The notes beneath the pieces are model-generated. The model was not told where the DNA came from. It did not search any database and saw only the letters and a list, made by a program, of their open reading frames with translations. A stretch of DNA of 64,000 nucleotides. Source: DATDAH01 sp963845425. Its GTDB lineage: Bacteria; Actinomycetota; Acidimicrobiia; Acidimicrobiales; DATDAH01. Of the stretch, positions 31,339-38,657 are shown piece by piece. How positions within the stretch are numbered: position 1 is the first letter of the stretch; every line of letters begins with the position of its first letter. The translations under genes and the position numbers were made by a program. The stretch is taken from the NCBI GenBank assembly GCA_963845425.1, contig CAWJSC010000002.1, positions 62,001 to 126,000 of the forward strand, given 5' to 3'.

Positions 31339-32216
31339 GCGACCCTCGGATGGTCGACCGCGACCAGCGGAAGATCGACCTGACCGAGGCCGAGGCCGTC
31401 GAGGACGCCGAGCAGGAGGCGCACGGGGCCCGGGACGACGTCACCAACGTCCGCCTCCGCTGGTGGGTCGAGATCCTCGCCCTGCTCGCCCTCTACATCA
31501 TCTACAGCGCCATTCGGAACGAGTTCGGCTCGGCCACGGTCAGCCCCGACCGGGCCTTCGAGAACGCCCGCTGGGTCATCGACGTCGAACGGAGCCTCGG
31601 TCTCTTCGTCGAGGAGAACATCCAGGACGCCTTCCTCGGCTACCGCCTCTTCCTGCAGTTCTGGAACGTCTTCTACGGGACCCTGCACTTCTGGGTCACC
31701 GGCTTCGCCCTCATCTACCTGTTCCGCAAGCAACCGGCCCGCTACTCGCTGTGGCGCAACACGATCGTCTTCGCCACCCTCCTGGCCCTCATCGGCTTCT
31801 CGTGGTTCCCGCTCATGCCACCCCGCCTGCTGGACGACTGTGGCCAGTTCGGGGAATGCGCCAGCTACGGCTTCGTCGACACCCTCGCCACCTACGGCGG
31901 GCTCTGGTCCTTCGACAGCGGGGCCATGGAGCAGATCTCCAACCAGTACGCGGCCATGCCCAGCCTCCACATGGCCTGGGCCCTGTGGGCCTTCCTGGTC
32001 CTCTACCCGCACATGAAGCACCGGTGGTCGCGGATCGCCATCGCCGCCTACCCGTGGATGACCCTCTTCGCCATCATCGTCACCGCCAACCACTACTGGC
32101 TCGACGCACTGGGTGGGGCCCTGGCCCTCCTGGGCGGCTACGCGATCTCCTGGACCCTGCGGGAGGCGTTCCGCCGCCTCCGTCACCGCCCCGCGGCGAC
32201 GCCGGCGACCACCTGA
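31335..32216 (+). CDS. PAP2-superfamily membrane protein, inositol-phosphoceramide-synthase-like
   Basis: 293 residues: an acidic cytoplasmic N-terminus, then about six helices. MPSLHMAWALW (residue about 214) and NHYWLDALGG (about 252) are the two catalytic PAP2_3 motifs seen in Aur1-type inositol phosphoryl transferases and related actinobacterial proteins. These move phospho-headgroups between lipids. GTG 31335 overlaps the preceding stop. It is followed after 4 bases by a second PAP2 protein. Its substrate in a bacterium without ceramides is unknown, but a phosphatidylinositol-type lipid is plausible. Confidence 0.8.
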   Translation: MSDPRMVDRDQRKIDLTEAEAVEDAEQEAHGARDDVTNVRLRWWVEILALLALYIIYSAIRNEFGSATVSPDRAFENARWVIDVERSLGLFVEENIQDAFLGYRLFLQFWNVFYGTLHFWVTGFALIYLFRKQPARYSLWRNTIVFATLLALIGFSWFPLMPPRLLDDCGQFGECASYGFVDTLATYGGLWSFDSGAMEQISNQYAAMPSLHMAWALWAFLVLYPHMKHRWSRIAIAAYPWMTLFAIIVTANHYWLDALGGALALLGGYAISWTLREAFRRLRHRPAATPATT

Positions 32217-32220
32217 CCGG

Positions 32221-32799
32221 GTGACCCGGCAACGTTCGGCCCTGCTCGGCGCGGCAACCGCCCTCGTCCTCACCGGCCTGCTCGCCGGCCGGCGCACCCC
32301 CTGGGCCTTCGAGCGCAACGTGGGTCAGTGGATCTTCGACCGGCCCGACTGGCTGGAGACCCCGCTGGAGCTGATCGAGCAGGCGGGGACGCTGCTGGCC
32401 ATCGTCCTCGTCGCCGCCGGGCTGGTCGTGACCGGGCGCTACCGGGCCGCCGGCGCGGCGGCCCTCGCCGGGTTCGGCGGCTGGCTGGCGGCCGCCGCCC
32501 TCAAGGAGGTCATCGAGCGACCCCGACCCACGCTGGCCAGTCTCGGGCGGGTCCCCCGGGAGGTGGCCGACGGCTTCTCCTGGCCGTCCTCCCACGCCAC
32601 CATCGCGGCCGCCCTCGCCACGGTGCTGCTGCTGACCATCGCCCGGGGCCGGGTGGGGCGGGGGGTGGTCATGGCCGCCGCCACGCTGACCGCCGTGGCC
32701 CGGGTGTACCTGGGCGCCCACTGGGGCCTGGACGTCCTCGGGGGCGCGGCCCTCGGTGTGCTCGCCGGGTACGTGTCCGTCCTGGTCCTCGAACGGTGA
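32221..32799 (+). CDS. PAP2-family membrane phosphatase
   Basis: 192 residues with about five helices and a full PAP2 signature: KEVIERPRP (residue about 95), WPSSHATIA (about 118) and RVYLGAHWGLDVLGG (about 160). The arginine, histidine and aspartate of the phosphatase site are present. It probably dephosphorylates a lipid or undecaprenyl pyrophosphate on the outer face of the membrane. The next gene starts inside its stop codon region (4-base overlap). Confidence 0.88.
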   Translation: MTRQRSALLGAATALVLTGLLAGRRTPWAFERNVGQWIFDRPDWLETPLELIEQAGTLLAIVLVAAGLVVTGRYRAAGAAALAGFGGWLAAAALKEVIERPRPTLASLGRVPREVADGFSWPSSHATIAAALATVLLLTIARGRVGRGVVMAAATLTAVARVYLGAHWGLDVLGGAALGVLAGYVSVLVLER

Positions 32800-33542
32800 G
32801 GCTGCGGGTGGCGACGTTCAACGTCCGGAACGGGCTGGCGCGGGACGGGTGGAACTCGTGGCCCTTCCGCCGGCACGCGACGGCGGCCGCCCTTCGGGGC
32901 CTCGACGCCGACGTGGTCGGCCTGCAAGAGGCCTTCGGGTTCCAGGCCCGCAGCCTGCAGGACCACTGCCCCGGCTACGGCTTCACCGGGGCGGGGCGCT
33001 CGCCCCGACGGTGGGGCGAGCGGTGCAGCGTCGTCTTCCGGCGGGGGGATCTGACCCTGGTCAGCAGCGAGACCCGCTGGTACGGCGCCGACCCCACCAA
33101 ACCGGGGACCCGGCTGCCCGACGCCTCGTTCCCCCGGATCGCCACGGTCGTGCGCCTGCGCCAGACCGGCGGCAGGCCAACGGTCACCGTCGTCAACACC
33201 CACCTCGACGAGCACCATGAGCGCAACCGGGTGGCCGCGGCCGGGCAGCTCCTGACCTGGCTGGACGACGGTCCAACCGTCGTCGTCGGCGACCTCAACG
33301 CCTTGCCCGACAGCCCCGTCGTGGCCACCCTGGTCGCCGGCGGTCTGCGCAACGCCGTCGGCGATGACGCCCCCGGCACCAACCACGCCTTCACCGGTCG
33401 AACCGACGGCCGCCGCATCGACCACATCCTGGTGTCGTCCCACTGGGCCGTCGCCGGCGCCCGGGTCGACACGACTCGCCCCGGCGGCCGCCTCCCCAGC
33501 GACCACTGGCCCGTCGTGGCCGACCTGGTCCTCGCCACCTGA
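32796..33542 (+). CDS. Endonuclease/exonuclease/phosphatase-family protein
   Basis: 248 residues with the whole EEP catalytic set: ATFNVRNG, VVGLQEAF (metal-binding Glu), NTHLDEHHE, VVVGDLNALPDSP and IDHILVS plus the final SDHWPVVADL. No signal peptide is visible, so it is cytoplasmic. In this operon with a flippase and two PAP2 proteins, a phosphodiesterase or inositol-phosphate phosphatase role is more plausible than nuclease activity, but the sequence alone cannot decide. It is the last gene of the operon, followed by a large hairpin. Confidence 0.88.
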   Translation: MRLRVATFNVRNGLARDGWNSWPFRRHATAAALRGLDADVVGLQEAFGFQARSLQDHCPGYGFTGAGRSPRRWGERCSVVFRRGDLTLVSSETRWYGADPTKPGTRLPDASFPRIATVVRLRQTGGRPTVTVVNTHLDEHHERNRVAAAGQLLTWLDDGPTVVVGDLNALPDSPVVATLVAGGLRNAVGDDAPGTNHAFTGRTDGRRIDHILVSSHWAVAGARVDTTRPGGRLPSDHWPVVADLVLAT

Positions 33543-33572
33543 CCCCGGTCTGGGTGACGCCGGTTCTTCTGG

Positions 33573-33614
33573 TTCTGGCGCCGATTCGTCACGCCCAGCG
33601 TGACAAATCGGCGC
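33573..33614. repeat. Palindromic element copy C, forming a 16-bp-arm hairpin
   Basis: Begins TTCTGGCGCC like the other copies. Arms 33578-33593 and 33599-33614 (GCGCCGATT-C-GTCACG against CGTGAC-A-AATCGGCGC) pair at 15 of 16 positions around a 5-base loop. The right-hand CCAGAA end is lost. Further CCAGAA and GTCTGGG words at 33654 and 33548 suggest nested copies. It separates the lipid operon from dxs and may terminate transcription. Confidence 0.7.
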
Positions 33615-33714
33615 AATCTCGGGGACGGCTGCCCGGTCCGACGGACGGGAGCCCCCAGAACGGGTGAGCGCCCACGTGGGGGGTTCGTGGGCGCGGTACG
33701 GTTCCTTCGCAGCC

Positions 33715-35544
33715 ATGCTCGAGCAGATCCACTCACCGGCCGACCTCAAGGGCCTGTCCCAGGACGAGCTCCCGGACCTCGCCCAGGAGATCCGGGAGTT
33801 CGTGGTCGCCGCGGTCGACGACGCCGGCAGCGGGCACCTCGGCTCCAACCTCGGCGCCGTCGAGCTGACCCTGGCCCTCCACCGGGTCTTCGACTCACCC
33901 CGGGACATCATCCTCTGGGACACCGGCCACCAGGCCTACGTGCACAAGATCCTCACCGGGCGCCAGGCGGGCTTCGCCGACCTGCGCAAGGCGGGCGGAC
34001 TGTCGGGCTACCCGTCCCGTGAGGAGTCCGAGCACGATTGGATCGAGAACAGCCACGCCTCGACCGTCCTCTCCTACGCCCACGGTCTGGCTGTGGCCCA
34101 GGAGAGCGACCTCGGCGAGGGCCGGCGGGTCATCGCCGTCATCGGCGACGGCTCCATGACCGGCGGCATGGCCTTCGAGGGCCTGAACAACTTCGGCCAC
34201 AGTGGCCGCAAGGCGATCATCATCCTCAACGACAACGGCCGGTCCTACGCGCCCACCATCTCCCGCCTCGGCGAGAGCCTGGCCCGCCTGCGCCTCAACC
34301 CGACCTGGCTGCGAAACCAGGAGCGCCTCGAGCGCACCATCCACAAGCTGCCCGCCGGCGAGCGCCTGGCCCGGGGCCTCGACGCCACCAAGGCCGCCGT
34401 GCGCGAGATGTGGGAACCACCCGCGTTCTTCGAGCAGCTCGGCGTCCGCTACACCGGCCCCTTCGACGGTCACGACATCGAAGGCGTCGAGCGGGCCCTG
34501 CGCAACGCCGCCGAGCTGGACGGGCCCGTCGTCGTCCACGTCCTCACGCAGAAGGGCAAGGGTCACGCCCCCGCCGAGCAGGACACCATCAAGCACCTGC
34601 ACGACATCGGTGGCGTGAAGCCGGGCTCGTACACCGCGGCGTTCACCGAGGCCATCATCAAGGAGGGCGAGGAGCGTCCCGAGCTGGTGGCGATCACCGC
34701 CGCCATGCCCGACTCCACCGGCCTCCTCCCGTTCGAGGAACGCTTCCCCGGCCGCTGCTTCGACGTCGGCATCGCCGAGCAGCACGCCGTCACCTCGGCA
34801 GCCGGCATGGCCATGGGCGGCCTGCGTCCGGTCTTCGCCGTCTACTCGACGTTCCTGACCCGGGCCATCGACCAGACCTTCTACGACGTGGGTCTCCACC
34901 GCCAGCCCGTCGTGTTCTGCCTGGACCGGGCCGGGGTCACCGGCGACGACGGCCCCTCCCACCACGGCGTGCTGGACATGGTCCTGCTGCGCAAGGTGCC
35001 GGGGATGACGATCTTCGCCCCGTCCTCCTACCAGGAGCTCGGGGTCATGCTCCACGACGCCCTGGACCTGTGCGCCGGGCCCGCCGCCATCCGTTGGCCC
35101 AAGACCGCCGCCCCCAGCGTCGGCCCCGACGAGGTCGGCTCCGGACTGCACGCCCGCCTCGTGCGCCGGGGCACCGACGTCTGCATCATCGGAGCCGGCA
35201 AGATGCTGGCCGCCGCCACCGAGGCGGCCGAGACCCTCGAGGCCGAGGGCGTCTCCACCACGGTCTGGGACCCCCGGGTGGTCAAGCCCTTCGACGAGAC
35301 GATGATCGACGACGCCCTCGGCCACCCCGTGGTGGTCACCGTCGAGGACGGCCTGGCCGACGGCGGTGTGGGCTCGGCCTTCGCCGACGAGCTGCGCCGC
35401 CGTGCGCACGGGGGCGGCCCCAAGGTCGCCGTGCTGGGGGTGCCCGACCGCTACATCCCCCACGCCAAGCCCGACGTGATCCTGGCTCAACTCGGCCTCG
35501 ACGCCGACGGAATAGCGGCCACCGTCCGCGACCTTCGCGGCTGA
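33715..35544 (+). CDS. dxs: 1-deoxy-D-xylulose-5-phosphate synthase
   Basis: 609 residues from ATG 33715 (MLEQIHSPADLK). An upstream in-frame GTG at 33664 lacks support. ThDP motif GDGSMTGGMAFEGLNN, substrate-binding histidines in DTGHQAYVHKILTGR, and the transketolase-like central and C-terminal domains (DVGIAEQHAVTSAAG, DRAGVTGDDGPSHHG) are all present. It condenses pyruvate and glyceraldehyde-3-phosphate to start isoprenoid synthesis by the MEP pathway. A TACGGT -10 at about 33695 would give a short leader. Confidence 0.96.
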   Translation: MLEQIHSPADLKGLSQDELPDLAQEIREFVVAAVDDAGSGHLGSNLGAVELTLALHRVFDSPRDIILWDTGHQAYVHKILTGRQAGFADLRKAGGLSGYPSREESEHDWIENSHASTVLSYAHGLAVAQESDLGEGRRVIAVIGDGSMTGGMAFEGLNNFGHSGRKAIIILNDNGRSYAPTISRLGESLARLRLNPTWLRNQERLERTIHKLPAGERLARGLDATKAAVREMWEPPAFFEQLGVRYTGPFDGHDIEGVERALRNAAELDGPVVVHVLTQKGKGHAPAEQDTIKHLHDIGGVKPGSYTAAFTEAIIKEGEERPELVAITAAMPDSTGLLPFEERFPGRCFDVGIAEQHAVTSAAGMAMGGLRPVFAVYSTFLTRAIDQTFYDVGLHRQPVVFCLDRAGVTGDDGPSHHGVLDMVLLRKVPGMTIFAPSSYQELGVMLHDALDLCAGPAAIRWPKTAAPSVGPDEVGSGLHARLVRRGTDVCIIGAGKMLAAATEAAETLEAEGVSTTVWDPRVVKPFDETMIDDALGHPVVVTVEDGLADGGVGSAFADELRRRAHGGGPKVAVLGVPDRYIPHAKPDVILAQLGLDADGIAATVRDLRG

Positions 35545-35604
35545 CCGTTCACGCCCCTCAGCCGGCCGGAATCGGCGGCCACGCGAATCTCTCCCCGCGC
35601 TGGA

Positions 35605-35743
35605 TGACATATGTCACACCGGTGTATCGTTGTCCCCCTCGGGCGGACCCAGTCCACCGGGGCGACACCAGGGGGGATAGGCCCGGGGTCTTGCTGGGAG
35701 ACCGGCGAGTCCCCGGGCCTCGTCGCGTAAGAGGAGCACCCTC
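35605..35743 (+). ncRNA. Candidate structured leader RNA
   Basis: Between dxs and a small signal-peptide ORF. GGCCCGGGG and CCCCGGGCC (about 35679-35720) form a 9-bp stem enclosing hairpin GGTCT-tgctggg-AGACC. Further upstream, nested inverted repeats surround GGAC-cca-GTCC and a CCCCCT/AGGGGG pair. The sequence is followed by AGAGGAG and an ATG. The layout resembles actinobacterial riboswitch leaders ahead of secreted proteins, but I could not match a known class from the sequence. Confidence 0.35.
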
Positions 35744-35815
35744 ATGTTCTGGACCGCGCCGGTCGATCAGGAGACCGTGCGGCGGGCAACCGGGGGCAGA
35801 GCATGCGCAGGCTGA
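35744..35815 (+). CDS. Short leader ORF of 23 codons
   Basis: ATG 35744 follows AGGAG at good spacing. The frame encodes MFWTAPVDQETVRRA and ends in a TGA that overlaps the next small ORF. It may couple translation of the downstream signal-peptide ORF. Confidence 0.25.
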   Translation: MFWTAPVDQETVRRATGGRACAG

Positions 35816-35898
35816 CGGCGGGCTTCACGACGGTGCTGCTCATCACGGCACTCGGCGCGAGTGAGGCGCAGGCCGCGCCGGCCGGCTGCGAGGGCTAG
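35803..35898 (+). pseudogene. Remnant of a secreted-protein gene (signal peptide only)
   Basis: ATG 35803 encodes a 31-residue frame with a convincing signal peptide (MRRLTAGFTTVLLITALGAS, then AQA cleavage) and stops at TAG after GCEG. It looks like the 5' end of an exported-protein gene whose body has been lost. Five bases on, unrelated coding sequence begins (DUF1801 remnant). Confidence 0.5.
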
Positions 35899-35902
35899 CT
35901 GA

Positions 35903-36037
35903 TCGCCTGCGCTCGGTGACGCCGTCGCCGACTACCCGACCTCGAAGGGGGCGCTGCGGTTCCCCCGGGACGAACCGCTGCCCGAGTCGCTCGTCGAAAG
36001 ACTCGTGGCGGCGCGACGAGGCGAAGCCCTCAGGTGA
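35903..36037 (+). pseudogene. 3' remnant of a DUF1801 (YdhG-like) gene
   Basis: A frame without start codon encodes about 44 residues including DYPTSKGALRFPRDEPLPES and LVERLVAARRGE, the characteristic C-terminus of DUF1801/YdhG proteins (consensus YKTSKGALQFPLDEPLP). The N-terminal two thirds are missing. It abuts the signal-peptide remnant and overlaps the end of nfuA by a few bases, indicating a deletion that joined two genes. Confidence 0.65.
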
Positions 36038-36683
36038 AGTAGGGGTTCTCGCCGGCGTCATGGTCGGTGCCGTCGATGATCTCGACGACCTCGGGGATGG
36101 CCTCCTTGATGGCGGCCTCGATCCCCTCCCGCAGGGTGATGGCGCTGACGGCGCAGCCCTGGCAGCCGCCACCCATGGTGACCACGGCGACGACGCCCTC
36201 GTCCCGCTCCTCGATGCGCTCCAGCACGGCGAAGCCGCCGTGGGAGGCGAGGGCGGGGTTGATCGACTGCTCGAGGAGCTGGCGGATCTTCTCCTCGGTG
36301 GTGCCCGAGAGGTCGATGTCCTCGCCGGCGAGGGGGTTGGGCCGGTTGGGGTTGCGCAGGACCAGGCCCTGCTGGTCGCCGGTCGGCAGGTCGAGGGTGG
36401 CGCCCATCAGCTTGGACACGCTGTCGGCGGGCACGATCACGGGCAGGTCGCCGGCGACGGCCACCGAGTCGCCCTCGACGGCTTCCTCGAGGGTGGCGAA
36501 GGCGAGGTCGTAGAGGTAGTCCACGCCCTGGGTCCCCACGACCTCGATGCGCAGGCAGAGATCGTCCGCGTCGTCCTCCTTGGCCTTGAGCTCCAGGATC
36601 TGGGCGAGGGCGTCGTCGGTGACGGTGATCACTGGCTCGGTGCGGAGATCCTCGGGAACGTCGATGCTCACTGGTGGGGTCAC
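36030..36683 (-). CDS. nfuA: Fe-S cluster carrier NfuA-like protein
   Basis: 217 residues. The N-terminal 110 residues form a degenerate A-type domain (VITVTDDALAQILELKAKE, LPVIVPADSVSKLMGATLDL) without its cysteines. Residues about 130-200 are a NifU domain with the cluster-binding GGGCQGCAVS (CxxC). This is the NfuA layout: the protein accepts a [4Fe-4S] cluster and delivers it to apo-enzymes. GTG 36683 is the annotated start; an internal GTG at 36671 is possible. Confidence 0.9.
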   Translation of the reverse strand: MTPPVSIDVPEDLRTEPVITVTDDALAQILELKAKEDDADDLCLRIEVVGTQGVDYLYDLAFATLEEAVEGDSVAVAGDLPVIVPADSVSKLMGATLDLPTGDQQGLVLRNPNRPNPLAGEDIDLSGTTEEKIRQLLEQSINPALASHGGFAVLERIEERDEGVVAVVTMGGGCQGCAVSAITLREGIEAAIKEAIPEVVEIIDGTDHDAGENPYFT

Positions 36684-36943
36684 CTCGGTGGAGATTTCAC
36701 GGGCTTGACCGGGTAAAGCCTACCGGTCCCTCTCGTCAGCCGACAGGGGCAGCTCCACGGTCGACACAGCACCGCCCTCGGTGCTTCCTCGGCCCACGCC
36801 GGCGACGGTCTCGGGCACGGCGTCGGGGGTGACCTCCCGGGCCGGTTCGGTCCTGGTTGAGGCGCACGACCGCTCGACCACCTCGTCGGAGGCCACGGGG
36901 CGAAGGGCTCCTCCCAACGTTGCCGACTCATCGCTCGCCCGAG

Positions 36944-36963
36944 ATCGTTCGGGGCCAAACGGT
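36944..36963. promoter_or_regulatory. HpaR-type operator 1 (GATase promoter)
   Basis: ATCGTTCGGGGCCAAACGGT matches the consensus ATCGTTTGGnnCCAAACGAT with two changes. It abuts the -10 TAGCCT of the downstream gene, so a bound repressor would cover the promoter. Confidence 0.75.
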
Positions 36964-36969
36964 TAGCCT
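36964..36969 (+). promoter_or_regulatory. Leaderless-type -10 (TAGCCT) for the GATase gene
   Basis: TAGCCT, then CGCCGGC and ATG 36977. It directly follows operator 1. Confidence 0.65.
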
Positions 36970-36976
36970 CGCCGGC

Positions 36977-37675
36977 ATGCAGGCCCTCGTGGTGCAGCAC
37001 GACGCCTACTCCCTCCCGGGTCTCGTCGGCGATCGCCTGGAGCACCACGGGATCGCCCTGGAGCCGCTGACCGTGGTCGAGGACATCGCTGATCCGACCT
37101 CGGACGTCGAGTTCCCCGACCCCCGGGCCTACGACCTGGTCCTGGCCATGGGCTCACCCTGGTCGGTCTACGACGCCGAGACCATCGGCTCGTGGATCGG
37201 CCGGGAGCTGGCGATGCTCCGCGCCGCGGTCGACGCCGACGTGCCGGTGTTCGGCATCTGCTTCGGCGGCCAGGCGTTGGCCGCCGCCCTGGGGGCGGCC
37301 GTCGAGCGCTCCGACCAGCCGGAGATCGGCTGGCACCACGTCCGCCCCACGGACCCGGCCGTGGCCGGCGGCCCGTGGTTCCAGTGGCACTTCGACCGCT
37401 TCGCCCTGCCCGACGGGGCCACCGCCCTGGCCCGGGGACCACAAGGGGTGCAGGCCTATCGGATCGGCCGCCACCTGGGGACCCAGTTCCACCCCGAGAT
37501 CACCGCCGAAGTGCTCGAGACCTGGCTGGACGTGGCGGACGAGGCCGAGCTCCGCCACCTCGAGATCGCCCCCGACCACCTGCTCGAGGAGACGAAGGAC
37601 CGTCAGGAAGAGGCCCGGCCCCACACCGAGGCCCTGGTCGACCACTTCCTCACCGACATCGCCCGCCTGATGTGA
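36977..37675 (+). CDS. Class-I glutamine amidotransferase-like protein (possible gamma-glutamyl amide hydrolase)
   Basis: 232 residues with a class-I GATase triad: nucleophile Cys in FGICFGGQ (residue about 95), and His/Glu in GTQFHPEITAEV (about 173). It is the free-standing GuaA-like type, with no synthetase domain. In aniline and polyamine catabolism such proteins hydrolyse gamma-glutamyl amides made by glutamine-synthetase-like ligases. Two such ligases lie in the same presumed regulon here, and this gene carries the regulon operator, so a deglutamylating role is attractive. Direct evidence is lacking. Confidence 0.82.
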   Translation: MQALVVQHDAYSLPGLVGDRLEHHGIALEPLTVVEDIADPTSDVEFPDPRAYDLVLAMGSPWSVYDAETIGSWIGRELAMLRAAVDADVPVFGICFGGQALAAALGAAVERSDQPEIGWHHVRPTDPAVAGGPWFQWHFDRFALPDGATALARGPQGVQAYRIGRHLGTQFHPEITAEVLETWLDVADEAELRHLEIAPDHLLEETKDRQEEARPHTEALVDHFLTDIARLM

Positions 37676-37689
37676 CCCCGACCCGCGCT

Positions 37690-37737
37690 TTCTGGGTACT
37701 GCCGTGTGTCGTGGGCGACACGGGGCTGCACCCAGAA
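37690..37737. repeat. Palindromic element copy D
   Basis: 48 bp between convergent GATase and hpaD genes. Ends TTCTGGGT and ACCCAGAA pair over 8 bp, and the core GTGTCG-tggg-CGACAC is a perfect 6-bp hairpin. Position suggests a bidirectional terminator. Confidence 0.8.
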
Positions 37738-37745
37738 CGGAGGTT

Positions 37746-38624
37746 TCAGGCGGTCCAGCCGGCCTCAGGGCGAGGGAACCAGACGTGGACCTGGCCGGTG
37801 CCGGCGCTGGCCTCGTAGTCGGAGTACCGGACGCCGGGCGCGGTGCATGCCCTACCGCCCAGGGCGCCGACCAGCATCAGGTAGTGGGCGAAGAAGGCCT
37901 CCGGGGCGAACTGCCGGTAGTCCTGGTAGCCGTCGATGACCGCGGCGTGGTCGCCCTCGGCCCAGCAGGCCAGGATGTCTTCGTCGGCGGCGCGGGCCTC
38001 GGGGGTGCGGATGTGCTCGGGACCGAAGCCCTCGTGGTCCCGGAACTGCCTGAGGGGCCAGAAGCGATGGCTCATCCCGCCCGACCCCAGGAGCACGACC
38101 CTGCGGTCCAGGCGGGCGACGGCCTCGGCCAGCACCTCGCCAAAGCGCAGGAAGTCGTCCCGCTCCCCGGTCTGGCACACCCCGACCGACAGCCACCGCT
38201 CGTCGCCCTGGAGGTGGTGGAGGAGATTGACCGTGGCGTAGTGGACGGGCAGGTGGGGGTCGTCGGTGGCCAGAACCCAGGTGTCGTCCCGGTTCTCGGC
38301 GGCCGCCGCCACGACCCGGGCCAGCTCGGGGTCGCCGGGGGCGTCGTAGGCCACACCGTGGATGACTGTGGGCAGCTCCTCGGAGGTGAACGTCCCCGCC
38401 CGGCGCTCGTGGGCGCAAACGACGTGCTCCTGGGTGGTGAACCAGTGGGTGTCGAAGACGACCACGGTGTCGACCGCCAGCGGCCCCAGGACCTCGGCCT
38501 TCAGGCGAGCCAGGCCCTCGACCAGCGTGGTGTCCCGGCCGCCGTTCAGCGCCTGTCGACGGGCCGTCTCGACCATGATCGGGGGGACGTGGGCCACGAC
38601 CCCTGCGGCGACGATCTCGCCCAT
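37746..38624 (-). CDS. hpaD: 3,4-dihydroxyphenylacetate 2,3-dioxygenase-like (LigB family)
   Basis: 292 residues, the length of E. coli C HpaD. Shared signature runs are VDTVVVFDTHWF (metal-binding His), FTSEELPTVIHG, LGSGGMSHRFW and the C-terminal SAGTGQVHVWFPRP. Class III extradiol dioxygenases of this type use Fe(II) to open homoprotocatechuate between carbons 2 and 3. An operator copy sits 14 bases upstream of the start, overlapping the end of the decarboxylase gene, so hpaD can be controlled separately. A related catechol substrate is possible. Confidence 0.82.
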   Translation of the reverse strand: MGEIVAAGVVAHVPPIMVETARRQALNGGRDTTLVEGLARLKAEVLGPLAVDTVVVFDTHWFTTQEHVVCAHERRAGTFTSEELPTVIHGVAYDAPGDPELARVVAAAAENRDDTWVLATDDPHLPVHYATVNLLHHLQGDERWLSVGVCQTGERDDFLRFGEVLAEAVARLDRRVVLLGSGGMSHRFWPLRQFRDHEGFGPEHIRTPEARAADEDILACWAEGDHAAVIDGYQDYRQFAPEAFFAHYLMLVGALGGRACTAPGVRYSDYEASAGTGQVHVWFPRPEAGWTA

Positions 38625-38637
38625 GCCACCCTCCTCG

Positions 38638-38657
38638 ATTGTTTGGACCCAAACTAC
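38638..38657. promoter_or_regulatory. HpaR-type operator 2 (hpaD)
   Basis: ATTGTTTGGACCCAAACTAC: the core GTTTGG-ac-CCAAAC is a perfect palindrome, with outer positions degenerate. It lies just upstream of hpaD and overlaps the last codons of the decarboxylase gene. Confidence 0.65.

Larger units (their letters stand above)
36684..36976. other. Divergent intergenic region nfuA/GATase
   Basis: 293 bases. On the minus strand TAGGCT at 36717-36722 is a plausible nfuA -10. The right end carries the palindromic operator and leaderless promoter of the glutamine amidotransferase gene. A 65-codon minus-strand frame (36720-36917) has no recognisable features and is not called. Confidence 0.4.

Noticed and set aside
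33895..35610. 571-codon minus-strand frame
   Set aside because: Antisense of dxs with typical shadow composition; dxs has all family motifs.
35605..35743. Leader as a c-di-AMP, SAM-IV or ZTP riboswitch
   Set aside because: I looked for the conserved core words of these classes and did not find them, so only a generic structured leader is claimed.
36720..36917. 65-codon minus-strand frame upstream of nfuA
   Set aside because: It lacks a ribosome site and recognisable features, and lies in a divergent promoter region; kept only as a remark.
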